From positions 1 through 15,510 of the forward strand of contig JAHEDF010000034.1 in assembly GCA_024641365.1 (NCBI GenBank): a DNA stretch of 15,510 bases, read 5' to 3'. Every line of letters begins with the position of its first letter. The stretch's first letter is position 1. Positions 14,934-15,510 of this stretch are shown in pieces. The DNA comes from Planctomycetota bacterium (GTDB lineage Bacteria; Planctomycetota; UBA11346). Below the pieces are notes generated by a model. That model searched no databases. It was not told the origin of the DNA and was given only the letters and a program-made list of their open reading frames with translations. The position numbers were made by a program, and so were the translations under genes.

Positions 14934-15510
14934 ATGGCCAAATCAACACTCGTCCGTTCTCTCTTATGGGCTCACCGTCAAATTCACGGTGCACGCATGA
15001 CTGGAATGCCAGTCAAAGAATTTGCCCAATATGGCGCTGAAGTGCGCAAAAAGCGTCGCGAATTTTTGAAAAATTGTGCTGGTATCGCAGCGGCAACAGC
15101 TGGGTTGTCATTGCTGCCGAAACAAATGTACGCTGATGAAACCACCACCAATTTACCTAGCGTTGCCATTATTGGTGGTGGCTTAGCCGGTTTGCACTGC
15201 GCGTGGCAATTAAAATACATGGGTGCGCGAGCAACCGTTTATGAATCAGCATCACGTGTAACTGGTCGCATATTTACTGATCGCACCACATTTGCATCAC
15301 AAGGCATGTTTAGTGATCTGGGCGGTGAATATATTGATACCGATCATATTTATATGCATGAATTAGCGCAACGTTTCGGCTTGCCATTACATGATTATCT
15401 GGAAGACGACCCATTAATTGAAACCTATTTTGATTTTGATGGCGTTCGCCGTACCACACAAGAAGTTCTCGAAGCATATGCACCTATTGCTCCACATGTT
15501 GATGCTGCCA
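14934..15510 (+). CDS. FAD-dependent amine oxidase with Tat signal, 3' end outside window
   Basis: 192 codons are present and the gene runs off the right edge. After a long polar n-region, KKRREFLKNCAGIAAATAGL (39-58) is a twin-arginine signal (RRxFLK, Arg41-Arg42) with a likely cut after MYA (about 65-67); this means export of a folded, cofactor-loaded enzyme. The mature part starts with an FAD-binding Rossmann motif, VAIIGGGLAGLHCAWQL (77-93), then VYESASRVTGRIFTD and DLGGEYIDTDH, the pattern of flavin monoamine oxidases and related FAD amine oxidoreductases. The substrate cannot be read from this part. AAGGA (14922-14926) lies 7 nt before the ATG and supports this start. An in-frame ATG at 14838 would add 32 residues spanning the hairpin and is less likely. 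It lies downstream of astB on the same strand after a 181-nt gap. Confidence 0.88.
   Translation, partial: MAKSTLVRSLLWAHRQIHGARMTGMPVKEFAQYGAEVRKKRREFLKNCAGIAAATAGLSLLPKQMYADETTTNLPSVAIIGGGLAGLHCAWQLKYMGARATVYESASRVTGRIFTDRTTFASQGMFSDLGGEYIDTDHIYMHELAQRFGLPLHDYLEDDPLIETYFDFDGVRRTTQEVLEAYAPIAPHVDAA

Overview
The window is a chromosomal segment from a bacterium that most resembles the Planctomycetota / wider PVC group. This is an inference from content: a Ser/Thr kinase fused to a sulfatase-modifying-factor (FGE-like) module, an FHA-GAF-HD-GYP-like protein, a DUF1080 (3-keto-disaccharide hydrolase family) lipoprotein, and noncoding repeats built from 9-nt units of the type seen scattered in many environmental genomes. 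By eye the base composition is moderately AT-leaning, with frequent TTA and ATT codons. I see no phage, integrase, transposase, CRISPR, tRNA or rRNA signal. The genus cannot be named from this sequence.

Layout, left to right. A short inverted pair of 9-nt-unit repeats (48-184) precedes a class I (AroG-type) DAHP synthase (270-1331), an RluA-family pseudouridine synthase (1366-2490) and a small acidic unknown protein (2603-2848). Then comes a large membrane-spanning Ser/Thr kinase with an FGE-like C-terminus (2992-6147), followed after 17 nt by a secreted NitT/TauT-type substrate-binding protein (6165-7151). A perfect 28-bp palindrome separates this from a convergent RsuA-family pseudouridine synthase (complement 7189-7938). 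Almost overlapping the start of that gene is a divergent small membrane protein (7964-8494).

A 36-codon mini-ORF (8609-8719) ends one base before an FHA-GAF protein whose C-terminus looks like an HD-GYP domain stripped of its catalytic residues (8721-10133). Next are two tightly linked lipoprotein genes, a two-repeat CARDB-like protein (10259-11101) and a DUF1080 protein (11109-11813). A gene-free stretch of about 750 bp (11814-12559) holds at least four pairs of inverted arms nested inside one another, three of them made of the same 9-nt unit. The right end carries proC (complement 12560-13381), divergent astB (13472-14752) and the start of a Tat-exported FAD amine oxidase (14934 to the edge).

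How the genes may work together. Housekeeping functions (aromatic amino acid entry step, rRNA pseudouridylation, proline synthesis) are interspersed with a signalling and cell-envelope set. The kinase would produce phospho-Ser/Thr and the FHA protein could read it; the secreted binding protein beside the kinase could be a ligand receptor for its outer domain. These links are inferred from position and family, not shown. astB, proC and the amine oxidase all act on amino-acid nitrogen, but no other ast gene is present in the window.

No complete new defence or mobile system is visible. The most unusual items are the nested palindrome region, the degenerate HD-GYP-like protein with its abutting mini-ORF, and the kinase/binding-protein pair.
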